This document shows positions 16,847 through 25,205 of a stretch of 64,000 bases of DNA, in pieces (positions within the stretch are counted from its first letter, which is position 1; every line of letters begins with the position of its first letter). Both the position numbers and the translations under genes were made by a program. The notes beneath the pieces are model-generated. The model ran no database searches, was not told where the DNA came from, and saw nothing but the letters and a program-made list of their open reading frames with translations. Source of the stretch: JAZKFT01 sp965246935 (GTDB taxonomy: Bacteria; Bacteroidota; Bacteroidia; Chitinophagales; Chitinophagaceae); the NCBI GenBank assembly GCA_965246935.1, contig CBDFGC010000004.1, positions 330,272 through 394,271 of the forward strand. Reading direction: 5' to 3'.

Positions 16847-19800
16847 TTATTGCTTCGCTACAATCTCACTCAGCATCTCCTTCACCGCAGCTTCTATCTG
16901 TGTATCCTTGCCTGCTAAAAAATCTTCATACTTCAGCGGCACCCGTATATCCGGCTCTACCTGCAGGTTTTCCGTAGGGCGTTTTTCCTTACCAATGGTG
17001 CCTACCATCGGGATGCCGAATACCAGCGTGGGGTCGATTTGTGTTTCCCACCAAACAGCCGTGCCCGTACCGGCTACCGGCATACCAATCAGTTTGCCTA
17101 CACCGTTTTGTTTGTAGATGTAGGGGAAGATGAACGCATCGCTGTAATTGCTTTCGCTCATGACCACGCAGCTTGGTTTTTGCCAGCGGTTCAGCGGTTC
17201 GCCGCCTTTTAGCAAATTACCCTGCGGGGCAAACTGCAGGTATTGCTTGCCACTCAAAAAGGTATTCAAATCATCGTGCAGCCAGCCGCCGCCGTTGAAC
17301 CGGGTATCTACAATCAGTGCCTGCTTGTCCAGGTTGCGGCCCATGGCTTTGTCAAATGTTTCCCGAAAGCTTTCGTCGTTCATAGCCCGCACGTGGATGT
17401 AGCCCACTTTTCCACCGCTCAGTTTATCGGTCATCTCTTCCATCTTTTTTACCCAGCGTTTGTACATCAGTTCATTTTCTTCAGCGGCCGTTATCGGTTT
17501 CAGCCGTTCGTCTATTTCAGTGGTTCCATCCATTACCGTTACCAGCACATTCTGGCCGGCTTTGCGGTTCAGCAGCATAGCCCAGTCGGCATCGTTTGTT
17601 ACATCGTTGCCATCTATTTTCGTAATTATCTGGCCGGCTTTTAGTTTGCTATTGGCCTTATCTGCCGGGCCGCTGTTCAGCACTTCCGCAATCTTTAAGC
17701 CTTTGCCGGCATAGGTTTCATCGTACAGCAACCCCAGTGAAGGCGTTACATCGGGCATAGTCATGCGGGGGCTATAGCGGCCACCGGTATGGCTGGCATT
17801 CAGTTCGCCCAGCAATTCGCTCAGCAGTTCCTGAAAATCGTAGTTGTTGCTAATATGTGGAAGGAACCGGGCATAATTGCTTTTATAATAAGCCCAGTCA
17901 ACACCCTGAATTTTGGGATCATAAAATTTCTCCTTTACCTGCCGCCAGGCATGGTCGAAAATGTAGCCTCTTTCGGCGGCGGCATCCAGCGCCATTTCGC
18001 CGTTGATGCCAATGGGTGTCAGTTTTCCGCTTTCAGCATCTACTTTCACCAGACTGCCGCTGTTGCTTACAAACAGGCTTTTACCATCCTTGCTAATCTC
18101 AACGCCACTGGGTGTTCCACCTAGTTTTGCTAATATTTTCGTATCGTTGGTGCGGGGGTCGGTTACCCACAGGTCGTAGCCTTTTTCAAAAGAGGCCAGG
18201 TAGTAAATTTTGCTGGCATCGTCGTTCAGCACATAATCGCTAATGCTGGAACTATTGATGGTCATACGAACCCGACGGTTATCCAGCCCATCCATATCCA
18301 GCACCATTTTTTTGCCCGCCAGGGAATCCTTTTTATCCCGGATTTTCTTTTCGGCCATCAGGGCGGTATCCTTTTTATCCTTCTCTTCTTTTTCTTTCAG
18401 TAAAGCAAATTCTTCTTTGTTCAGCAGAAAGCGGTCGTACGCATCCTTATCAAAGAAAACCCCATAAATATCCAGTTCCTGGCTGCCCTGGTTAGCCAGG
18501 CTTTTGCGGCCATTGCGGGCCGTCAGCCAGGTAAGCATTTTGCCATTGAGTGCCCACTTGTTACCGCCTTCGCCAAAGCCGCTGTTGATAGGGTAGCTAA
18601 TCTCGCCGCTGCCGTCAGCCTTTACCAGGCCGGCATTGCTGTTGCCAAAATAGCCCTTGCTATCGTCCATTATCATCCACTTGCTATCAGGGCTCCACTG
18701 AAAATCCCAGTCGCCATCGCTGTACGAATAGTTGTGCCCGACGGGCAATAGGGTACGGGTAGCTTTGGTAGCCAGGTTATATACTTTTAAAATATTGCGG
18801 TCTTCGATGTAGGCTACTTCCTTGCCATCCGGCGAAAATTTTGGCTGGTATTCTTCGGCTTTGGTAGCAATCAGCGGTTCTTCTTTTAATACCGTTGCCG
18901 TATAAAAATAAGGCTCGTCTTTTCGGGCAATGGTCACTTTGTAAATGTCCCAGTTATCGTTGCGCTCACCTGCATACACCAGTGTTTTACCATCCGGGCT
19001 CCACTGGATCATGCGTTCCTGCTGCGGCGTATTGGTAATGCGTTTGGTTTGTACGCCATCCAGACTGGTAACGAATACTTCGCCATGGTTCACAAAAGCT
19101 ATTTCTTTACCATTGGGGCTTAGGGCAAAATCGCTTACGTTGCCATTAATAGATACATTTTTTATTATACCGGCCCGGCCATCATTATAAATGCTGATGG
19201 CTACTTTTTTGGGCTGGCTACCTTCCCGCATCGTATAAATTTCACCGTTGTAGGTAAAGCACAAAGTGCCATCAGTAGCTTTGGAAAGATGCCGCACCGG
19301 GTTTTTATCGAACGTGGTTAATTGCTTTGCATCGGTGGGATTGATAAATGATGCTTTGAACAGGTTTTGGGAAATACCACCCTTTTCGCTGAGGTAGTAA
19401 AAACTGTTGTCATCAGCGTACACTGGCTCCCGGTTTTCGCCCTGGTACACACTGATTTTTTTGTACTGTTTATTGTTCAGGTCATACGTCCACAGGTCGC
19501 GGCTTACGGCGCTGGTCTGGTGTTTGCGCCAGGGATCTTCGTAGCCCTTGCGGTCCTGAAATATCAACTGGCTGCCTTTGCTGTTGTAGTGTGCATTTTC
19601 CAGCCCGGCAGCGCTGATCATAATAGCTTTTCCGCCGGTTACCGGTACGGTGTACAAGTTTTGAAACAGCCGTGGACTGGGAAAGCGTACACTGGCAGCC
19701 GGTCCCTGGTGGGCACTGCTGAAAATAACCTGTTTGTTGTCGTTGCTGAAATCGCTGGGATAATCACCAGCGCTGTTCATGGTAAGCCGGACAGGTGTGC

Positions 19801-20095
19801 CGCCGGTGGCCGGCATTACAAACACATCGAAGTTGCCGTAGCGGTCGCTGGCAAAAGCAATCTGCTTACCGTCATGGCTCCATACGGGCATCATATCCTG
19901 TGCCTCGTGTATGGTTAGTGGCACAGCCACACCACCGGCTGCCTCTACTCTATAAATATCACCTTTGTAGCCAAAGGCAATGGTTTTGCCATCCGGCGAA
20001 ATGGCAGGGTAACGAAGCCACAGCGGGCTTTCCTGGGCATAGCTGTTCAGGGCAAACAGGCCGGCAGCGAGTGCCGTTGCTATTTTTTTCATCAT
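16847..20095 (-). CDS. tricorn-type S41 protease with WD40/PD40 propeller
   Basis: 1082 aa, the usual length for bacterial tricorn homologues. Signal peptide (1-20, ending NSYAQ), so exported to the periplasm. Two beta-propellers with PD40 blades fill about residues 25-650 (YPAISPDGKTIAFGYKGDIY, VWSHDGKQIAFASDRYGNFD, IQWSPDGKTLVYAGERNDN). Then come a tricorn C1-like domain (YIFDHAWRQVKEKFYDP), a PDZ domain (about 770-850, SGPADKANSKLKAGQIITKI) and an S41 catalytic domain with GGGWLHDDLNTF and the nucleophile Ser about residue 985 in ESNYSDAF. Residues 590-630 are a Lys/Glu-rich coiled stretch. Family members degrade peptides. A single-gene unit transcribed toward the terminator at 16783-16819. 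Confidence 0.95.
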   Translation of the reverse strand: MMKKIATALAAGLFALNSYAQESPLWLRYPAISPDGKTIAFGYKGDIYRVEAAGGVAVPLTIHEAQDMMPVWSHDGKQIAFASDRYGNFDVFVMPATGGTPVRLTMNSAGDYPSDFSNDNKQVIFSSAHQGPAASVRFPSPRLFQNLYTVPVTGGKAIMISAAGLENAHYNSKGSQLIFQDRKGYEDPWRKHQTSAVSRDLWTYDLNNKQYKKISVYQGENREPVYADDNSFYYLSEKGGISQNLFKASFINPTDAKQLTTFDKNPVRHLSKATDGTLCFTYNGEIYTMREGSQPKKVAISIYNDGRAGIIKNVSINGNVSDFALSPNGKEIAFVNHGEVFVTSLDGVQTKRITNTPQQERMIQWSPDGKTLVYAGERNDNWDIYKVTIARKDEPYFYTATVLKEEPLIATKAEEYQPKFSPDGKEVAYIEDRNILKVYNLATKATRTLLPVGHNYSYSDGDWDFQWSPDSKWMIMDDSKGYFGNSNAGLVKADGSGEISYPINSGFGEGGNKWALNGKMLTWLTARNGRKSLANQGSQELDIYGVFFDKDAYDRFLLNKEEFALLKEKEEKDKKDTALMAEKKIRDKKDSLAGKKMVLDMDGLDNRRVRMTINSSSISDYVLNDDASKIYYLASFEKGYDLWVTDPRTNDTKILAKLGGTPSGVEISKDGKSLFVSNSGSLVKVDAESGKLTPIGINGEMALDAAAERGYIFDHAWRQVKEKFYDPKIQGVDWAYYKSNYARFLPHISNNYDFQELLSELLGELNASHTGGRYSPRMTMPDVTPSLGLLYDETYAGKGLKIAEVLNSGPADKANSKLKAGQIITKIDGNDVTNDADWAMLLNRKAGQNVLVTVMDGTTEIDERLKPITAAEENELMYKRWVKKMEEMTDKLSGGKVGYIHVRAMNDESFRETFDKAMGRNLDKQALIVDTRFNGGGWLHDDLNTFLSGKQYLQFAPQGNLLKGGEPLNRWQKPSCVVMSESNYSDAFIFPYIYKQNGVGKLIGMPVAGTGTAVWWETQIDPTLVFGIPMVGTIGKEKRPTENLQVEPDIRVPLKYEDFLAGKDTQIEAAVKEMLSEIVAKQ

Positions 20096-20556
20096 GTAAT
20101 CAGGCGTATTTTAATGACGAAAGATAAAGCGAATCCGAATTGTTTCGTGGATTTTATACGAATGGAGTGATAGTTGGAGGAATGACAGAAATAGTAAGGT
20201 TCCACCCGATGCCGATGCATGGGCATGGTATCCATTGCCGTTGGCTTTAGCGCAATGTTATTTAGTTGAGGGATGCAGTCAATTGCCATGCCGGGCGTGG
20301 TGGGTGATACTGAGATTTTGTATTGGCTTTAGCCGAATGATTGGTGGCAGATGTGGCAAAGCCAATACAGTGAAGGCACATTTTATCCACGCACTAAAGT
20401 GCATAGCAATTAAAATAACAATACAGCAAGGGTGATGCTCATTTTGCTTAGCCACATAACATTGGACTAAAGCTTACAGAAGAAAACAATTCCTCCAAAT
20501 GACTTTAGCCACAACAAAAACTTGTATAAATTGCAATTTATAAATCTTCAGATAAG
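20096..20556. other. intergenic region with short GGCTTTAGC-type repeats
   Basis: 461 bp between divergent genes, so it must hold both promoters; I cannot point to convincing boxes. It contains scattered palindromic words: GGCTTTAGCGCAATG (about 20239), TTGGCTTTAGCCGAATG (about 20324), GCACTAAAGTGC (about 20391), GACTTTAGCC (about 20501). The overall look is of decayed REP-like sequence; possible open frames here are not convincing. Confidence 0.5.
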
Positions 20557-21156
20557 ATGGCAAAAATCAGGACTGCTCAATACGACTTTGACCTGCTGTA
20601 TGCTCCTTTTGAAAACATGACGGATACTGAATTCCTGCATTTCTGCGAGCAAAATAAACACCTACCCATAGAAAGGGACGAAAACCACCAAATACTTTTT
20701 ATGCCTCCGGTAACCAGTGAATTTTCCGAAAAAAATAGTAGCCTGAATGGTTATCTGTTTATTTGGAACCTAAAATTAAAATCAGGCCGGACCTTTGACT
20801 CTTCGGCAGGTTTTTATCTTCCGGATACCAGTATGCGCAGCCCGGATGCAGCCTGGATAAGCAACGAACGCTGGAATGCCTTGACAGAAGATCAGCGAAA
20901 AGGCTTTGCCTACATTACTCCGGATTTCATTGCAGAGTTGGCCTCTCCTTCAGATAGTATAACGCAGCTAAAACTAAAAATGGAAAAGTGGCGGGACAAT
21001 GGCGTACGCCTCAGCTGGCTAATAGACCCCAAAACCGAAACCGTATTTATTTACCGGGCTGATGGTACTATTAGCAAAGTGGAAGGGTTTGACAATACAT
21101 TGAGTGGAGAAGAAGTGTTGCCTGGTTTTGAATTTGGGTTAAGTATTTTGAGATGA
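20557..21156 (+). CDS. Uma2-family putative endonuclease (DUF820)
   Basis: 199 aa, the usual size. The PD-(D/E)XK-like fold is suggested by SSAGFYLPDTSMRSPDAAWI (catalytic-type D in SPDAAWI, about residue 107), followed by ITPDFIAELASPSDSITQLK (E-x-xSPSD) and KMEKWRDNGVRLSWLIDP, the standard Uma2 signature ending in W-I/L-D-P. The molecular role of the family is not established. It is a single gene downstream of the divergent tricorn gene, with about 500 bp of apparently non-coding, AT-rich sequence and a MITE after it. No toxin or methyltransferase partner lies nearby. Confidence 0.9.
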   Translation: MAKIRTAQYDFDLLYAPFENMTDTEFLHFCEQNKHLPIERDENHQILFMPPVTSEFSEKNSSLNGYLFIWNLKLKSGRTFDSSAGFYLPDTSMRSPDAAWISNERWNALTEDQRKGFAYITPDFIAELASPSDSITQLKLKMEKWRDNGVRLSWLIDPKTETVFIYRADGTISKVEGFDNTLSGEEVLPGFEFGLSILR

Positions 21157-21682
21157 TTTTTATATTTCGTTATATTTCTTAAATTTATAAATTCAGCTGA
21201 TAAAGGATGTTGAAACAAAATCGTAACCTCAGAAAACCAGCAAACTTTTGTCGAAGAAAAAATAGCTTAAACACGCTGAGTTTGAACTGCTGTTTTTCAT
21301 ATTGATTAGCCTTAGTAAAACAGCATAAGAATATATAATTTTTTTCCTCAACCTACTGTCTCATTAGTGAGTTAGCTTTACAATCGATTGAGGAAAATAA
21401 ACATACCAAAGCCCCTAAATACTCGCATCCATACAGGGAAGTGCAGGAAGACATTACCATCTGGCAGAAAGGATGATAAAAAACTCAATGAGTGTTGAAA
21501 GAGAATTAAACGATCAGTACCGTAGATAGGCCTGCGGTTGCGGGAAAAGTTGCAACTGCTGAAAAAGTGGTACCCTACAACTCTTTTTAATCCCTTTATC
21601 TAATCCCCATCATTGATAAGCTAAATAAACGGGACGATGTGAAAGTTTAAGATTGATAGTTGCGCTTTTGACGTGAACACAG
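21157..21682. other. non-coding, possibly decayed coding sequence
   Basis: About 530 bp without an intact gene. A short readable stretch near 21385-21475 (SIEENKHTKAPKYSHPYREV, then QEDITIWQKG, then stops) looks like a gene remnant, but I do not recognise the family. AT-rich throughout and ending at the target duplication of the adjacent MITE. Confidence 0.35.
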
Positions 21683-21686
21683 CTTA

Positions 21687-22152
21687 GGAAAGTTATCAAA
21701 ATAACTTGAACATTTCTTCAATCTGGCCTGGTTGCCCCAAACCCTCCCGACCTATCGGTACGGGAATAGGCTCTAAAGGGGGCTTTTGGACACCATCAAA
21801 CTTTATAGGAACTTCAAAATACTTATAGTTGCCACTAATTTTTCAGGTAAAAACGAGTTCCCCGTTAGCCCAATGTCATTAAGATAAGCCCCATCGGGGC
21901 TTTCTGTTTGTAGCAAACAAAGAGGCAAAGGGAATCATTGCCACGTAGTGGCTACCCCTCTTCTCTGATCAGGTAGCCACTACGTGGCATGCACCAACAT
22001 CAAGGATGTCTGTTTGCTACAAACAGATTGCACCTACGGCGCATAACTGCTACTACAATCCTTAACTTAATGACATTGCCCTACAGGGGGTAGGGGCTAC
22101 CAACGCCGGGTAATATCCCGCTTCAATTGTACAAGTTATTTTGACCACTTTA
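21687..22152. mobile_element. MITE copy 1, ISAzo13-related, flanked by 4-bp duplication CTTA
   Basis: 466-bp non-coding element. Left end GGAAAGTTATCAAAATAAC, right end (read inward on the minus strand) TAAAGTGGTCAAAATAAC. It is flanked by CTTA at 21683-21686 and 22153-22156. The ISAzo13-type IS at 40108-41398 ends in the same two sequences (TAAAAGTGTCAAAATAA and, inward from the right, GGAAAGTTATCAAAATAA) and also makes a 4-bp duplication, so this element is very probably moved by that transposase. Inside are two outer arms and a 208-bp hairpin core (21871-22078). The second copy starts at 63596. It lies just after the cytochrome gene's stop and disrupts no recognisable gene. Confidence 0.88.
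21871..22078. repeat. hairpin core of the MITE with three nested inverted repeats
   Basis: Outer 13-bp repeat CAATGTCATTAAG (21871-21883) with CTTAATGACATTG (22066-22078). Middle 16-bp repeat CTGTTTGTAGCAAACA (21904-21919) with TGTTTGCTACAAACAG (22011-22026). Inner perfect 18-bp repeat TGCCACGTAGTGGCTACC (21939-21956) with its complement at 21972-21989. A small hairpin AAGCCCCATCGGGGCTT (about 21887-21903) is terminator-like. The same core lies at 63670-63875 in the same absolute orientation, although the surrounding arms there are inverted. Confidence 0.9.
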
Positions 22153-22177
22153 CTTATAAATGAATAAAGCTTTTTTA

Positions 22178-23185
22178 TTATTTCTTTCCGATCTTTTCTT
22201 TGCTTGTTACAATGGTCTGGTAGGGGCCGTATTTGTGTTGATTTTCGGAGAAACCATCATTGTAAGGCGCAAACGGGTAATCAAATGGCTTTTGGGAAAT
22301 AACCGGCCAATCAGCAGGAAACATTTTAAGACTACGGGGTTGGGAATTAATGAATGCAGCAAGGTCCCAGGCTTGTGCTGCTGTTAGCTGGGGTGCCTGG
22401 TACGTGGCACCATACGGCATATTGTTTTGGATAAACCCCGCCAGTTTGGAAAGTTTAAAAATGCCTGCGCTTACATTGTAGCTATTCGGGCCCCAAAGCG
22501 GTGGATAAATGTAAAATGGATTGTTAGCAGATGGCAAGCCTTCACCATTTTGTCCGTGACACTGGGAACATTTTTGATGGTACAATACATTGCCATTTGC
22601 CGGACTGGCTGCCCTTTGGAGAAATACCGGCGCCTGTGTGCCACTGGCCGCCGATACAGAAACCTGTTGTACCATATGACCAACCGATTTAATATAAGCA
22701 ACAATAGCCCGCATTTCTTTACCGGCAGTATCTAACTTTTTCCCATTAAGGCTTCGCTCCATGCAATCATTCACCTTATGTTCGATGGTTTCCCACCCAC
22801 CACTACGGGCACTAAACCTGGGATAGTTTGCTGCTACCGCAAAATAATTATTGGCATACAACTGCGTTCCTGCTTTTAAGTGGCAGTTCTGGCAATTCAT
22901 ACCGTTGGTTAAAGCCGCTACCGACCCGCCGGGGCCTAAATAGTGAGCTGTATTGGCAATTAATTCCTTTCCGTAAATAATTAAATCTTTATTATCTGTA
23001 TTGTAAGAAACCCCTTTTTCTGCTGCTACATGTTTATCATTATCATTCTTCGTTTCCTGGTTGCCGGATACCCTTTTTTCGGAAACAGTGGTGCAGGAAA
23101 AAGAGATGGAAACAGTCGTTATAAATAAGTACCCAAACGGCCAAAAGGCTTTTGCAGATGAAGCGGCATGTAATCCTTTTTTCAA
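22178..23185 (-). CDS. diheme cytochrome c, TsdA-like
   Basis: 335 aa. The N-terminus has a hydrophobic segment followed by SFSCTT (Cys31), so it is probably a lipoprotein exported to the periplasm. Two c-type haem sites: CQNCH (residues 98-102) and CSQCH (206-210). The surrounding sequence fits thiosulfate dehydrogenase TsdA and relatives: CQNCHLKAGTQ, FSARSGG..IEHKVNDCMERS in the first domain, and WGPNSYN, AGFIQNNMPYG and QAWDLAAFINSQPRS in the second. TsdA joins two thiosulfates into tetrathionate or does the reverse. The downstream gene encodes an exported DsrE-like protein, which supports a sulfur-compound role. Electron partner unknown. Confidence 0.82.
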   Translation of the reverse strand: MKKGLHAASSAKAFWPFGYLFITTVSISFSCTTVSEKRVSGNQETKNDNDKHVAAEKGVSYNTDNKDLIIYGKELIANTAHYLGPGGSVAALTNGMNCQNCHLKAGTQLYANNYFAVAANYPRFSARSGGWETIEHKVNDCMERSLNGKKLDTAGKEMRAIVAYIKSVGHMVQQVSVSAASGTQAPVFLQRAASPANGNVLYHQKCSQCHGQNGEGLPSANNPFYIYPPLWGPNSYNVSAGIFKLSKLAGFIQNNMPYGATYQAPQLTAAQAWDLAAFINSQPRSLKMFPADWPVISQKPFDYPFAPYNDGFSENQHKYGPYQTIVTSKEKIGKK

Positions 23186-23224
23186 AACAGTTTGCCTTTT
23201 GGTTATGATTGTTTACAATACTTT

Positions 23225-23872
23225 CTAATTGGATAAATCTCTATGGATATAGCCCCTGAGCTGGTAATCGGTAATAACGGTTTGTGCGGAAAGGGCCACT
23301 TTTACCCAAGGGAACATTTGTGATTTATCAATATTAATAAAATTCATGGCTTGTCCGCAGGCAATAAATTTAACGCCAGCCCCTAACAGTTCATGAAGCA
23401 GGGAATCGTTTGGATTCTTAATCTTGTATTTTTCTTTGTAAATGGAATCAGTATAAAAAGATTTTAAAATACCCCCGTGGGCAATTACTACAATGTCGAT
23501 GTTGTTTTTGGGAATACCTGCGGCAATGTGCAGGTTCAACAATCTGCCTACCTCAGCCAGCCCATTATTTATTTCTTTTGCCTGAGTGGTATCTTTTATA
23601 CCTGTTGTTATCTCCATCAATAATTTGTAACGCCGGGTTACATCCGGCTTTTCATCAATATTGCTTACCGGTATTACCCCTGACCACTTACTGCTTTTGA
23701 TATATGGGTAAGTAGCTTTTGCCAGCATCGCCTTTTCCGTGGAATCCCTTACTGCTGTTGACTTTGCCTTAGCTACACTATCGGCAACGGCTATGCTATC
23801 CTTAGCAGCCGTTTGTGCCTCAGAGATGATCACCGTAAAAAATAAAAAAAGCAGCAGCAATAGTTGTTTCAT
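23225..23872 (-). CDS. exported DsrE/YchN-like protein
   Basis: 215 aa from the ATG at 23872, chosen because it gives a signal peptide (MKQLLLLLFLFFTVIISEAQ); longer upstream frames add an implausible leader. After an Ala/Asp/Ser-rich stretch (about 20-50), the domain from about 95 to 210 has the DsrE/YchN pattern: a helix-strand fold with DIVVIAHGG, FKY-like KSFYTDSIYKEKYK, and the conserved Cys in VKFIACGQAMNF, then SAQTVITDYQLRGY. Cytoplasmic family members carry sulfur on that Cys. Here the protein is exported, directly upstream of the TsdA-like cytochrome (39 bp between them), so the two are probably co-transcribed. Confidence 0.82.
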   Translation of the reverse strand: MKQLLLLLFLFFTVIISEAQTAAKDSIAVADSVAKAKSTAVRDSTEKAMLAKATYPYIKSSKWSGVIPVSNIDEKPDVTRRYKLLMEITTGIKDTTQAKEINNGLAEVGRLLNLHIAAGIPKNNIDIVVIAHGGILKSFYTDSIYKEKYKIKNPNDSLLHELLGAGVKFIACGQAMNFINIDKSQMFPWVKVALSAQTVITDYQLRGYIHRDLSN

Positions 23873-24098
23873 AGTACTGATTTGAAGATCAAGATAATGA
23901 CAGAAAATAAGAATCCAAAAATCCTTTTTGGCTGTTAAGGTATGCCCCTGATAAAAAGGACTGATGAAACTGCTGCATAATAGGGATAAAAATAGGGGCC
24001 AATGCAGATTTACTGCATTTCGATGGATTAACGGGCTGATTTGGGTAAGTAATGGGAGGGTCGGCTTTATGTAGAAAACGAACAACCTGCAACTGCTC

Positions 24099-24977
24099 TT
24101 AATTTCTTTTATCCAATCCCCAGGTAAGCTTGTTACGAAGTGTTTCTAAAAAGGTGTTTTCATTCAGCCGAACCAGACCAATGGTAAAATTTTCACGGCG
24201 TACGGCAAGCTGTATATTCTTATCTACCAGCTCCCGGCGGGCATCCATACTACAGATAAACTGGTCCGCCCGGCCTTCCAGTTCAAAGGAAATAATATTG
24301 TCGTCGCTTACAACCAATGGCCGCACATTCAGGTTGTGCGGAGCTACCGGGGTTATTACAAAGCTGCGGCTTTCGGGGAAAACAATGGGGCCGTTACAGC
24401 TAAGATTGTAACCTGTACTGCCGGTAGGGGTGCTTACAATCAGCCCATCGGCCCAATAGGTATTTAAAAACTCGCCGTTCATATAAGCATGCACTTTTAT
24501 CATAGGGCTTATATCCCGTTTGTGTACCACAAACTCATTTAGTGCAAAGGGTGCATCGCCAAATAAAGGAAGGTTAGCATCTACGTGAATCAGGGTATGC
24601 TGTTCAATTAAAAAGGTGCGGCTAATGAGCGATTCTACTGCAGGGCGAAGCTCGTTTTTAGCAATGCTGGCCAGGAAGCCCAGCCGCCCGAAATTAATAC
24701 CCAGTAAAGGAATTTCTTTATCCCGGATAAAGGTTACGGCATCCAGCATAGTGCCATCACCACCCAGGCTAATCATGCAGTCCACTTCAGGAGTAAGATC
24801 CGCAGCAGTATTAAATATTTCGAAGTTGAAGGAACGCATACTGCGGGCCAGCGATTCAGTAACCAGCGGTTCGAACAAAATACACTCTGCCCGTTGCAGC
24901 CGCAGCTCCTGCATCAGCGCTTTCAGGTGGTGCTCTGTTTCTTCGTCCAGCCGCCGGCTGTAGATAGCTACTTTCAT
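24099..24977 (-). CDS. nadK: NAD kinase
   Basis: 292 aa, cytoplasmic, phosphorylates NAD to NADP. I chose the ATG at 24977 because MKVAIYSRRL is the usual beginning; an upstream extension is weak. Catalytic and binding motifs: GGDGT (72-76), the NE pair in ALNEFVVHKRDISPM, and the signature TPTGSTGYNLS followed by GP and PVAPHNLNVRPLV. Length and motifs are normal. A repeat of the GCAAATGTGCAAAT type lies just upstream of the start (24995-25050). Confidence 0.97.
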   Translation of the reverse strand: MKVAIYSRRLDEETEHHLKALMQELRLQRAECILFEPLVTESLARSMRSFNFEIFNTAADLTPEVDCMISLGGDGTMLDAVTFIRDKEIPLLGINFGRLGFLASIAKNELRPAVESLISRTFLIEQHTLIHVDANLPLFGDAPFALNEFVVHKRDISPMIKVHAYMNGEFLNTYWADGLIVSTPTGSTGYNLSCNGPIVFPESRSFVITPVAPHNLNVRPLVVSDDNIISFELEGRADQFICSMDARRELVDKNIQLAVRRENFTIGLVRLNENTFLETLRNKLTWGLDKRN

Positions 24978-25205
24978 CGGGGGGCAAATGTAATGGGCAA
25001 ATGTGCAAATCTGACAATTGCGCAATGACTCAATGAATACAATTAAATACAGACAACAGACGACCGACCACGGACAACAGACCGCATACCACGGATGACT
25101 AAGTAACTGCCAACAGATAACTAATTAACAGACAACTAAACCTGTATTCATCCCATATATTATCCCAATCATCCCATTCTATCCCATTTTAAGACAATGT
25201 CCCTG

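Noticed and set aside
19367..19918. 183-aa frame on the plus strand
   Set aside because: Lies fully inside the tricorn-type protease gene on the opposite strand and has no recognisable domain or start context.
20557..21156. Defence island around Uma2
   Set aside because: Single Uma2 gene with no methyltransferase, helicase, toxin or other defence partner; the neighbours are housekeeping genes and a MITE.
21887..21903. Terminator AAGCCCCATCGGGGCTT as an independent feature
   Set aside because: It is part of the MITE core and recurs at the same place in copy 2, so I describe it with the element.
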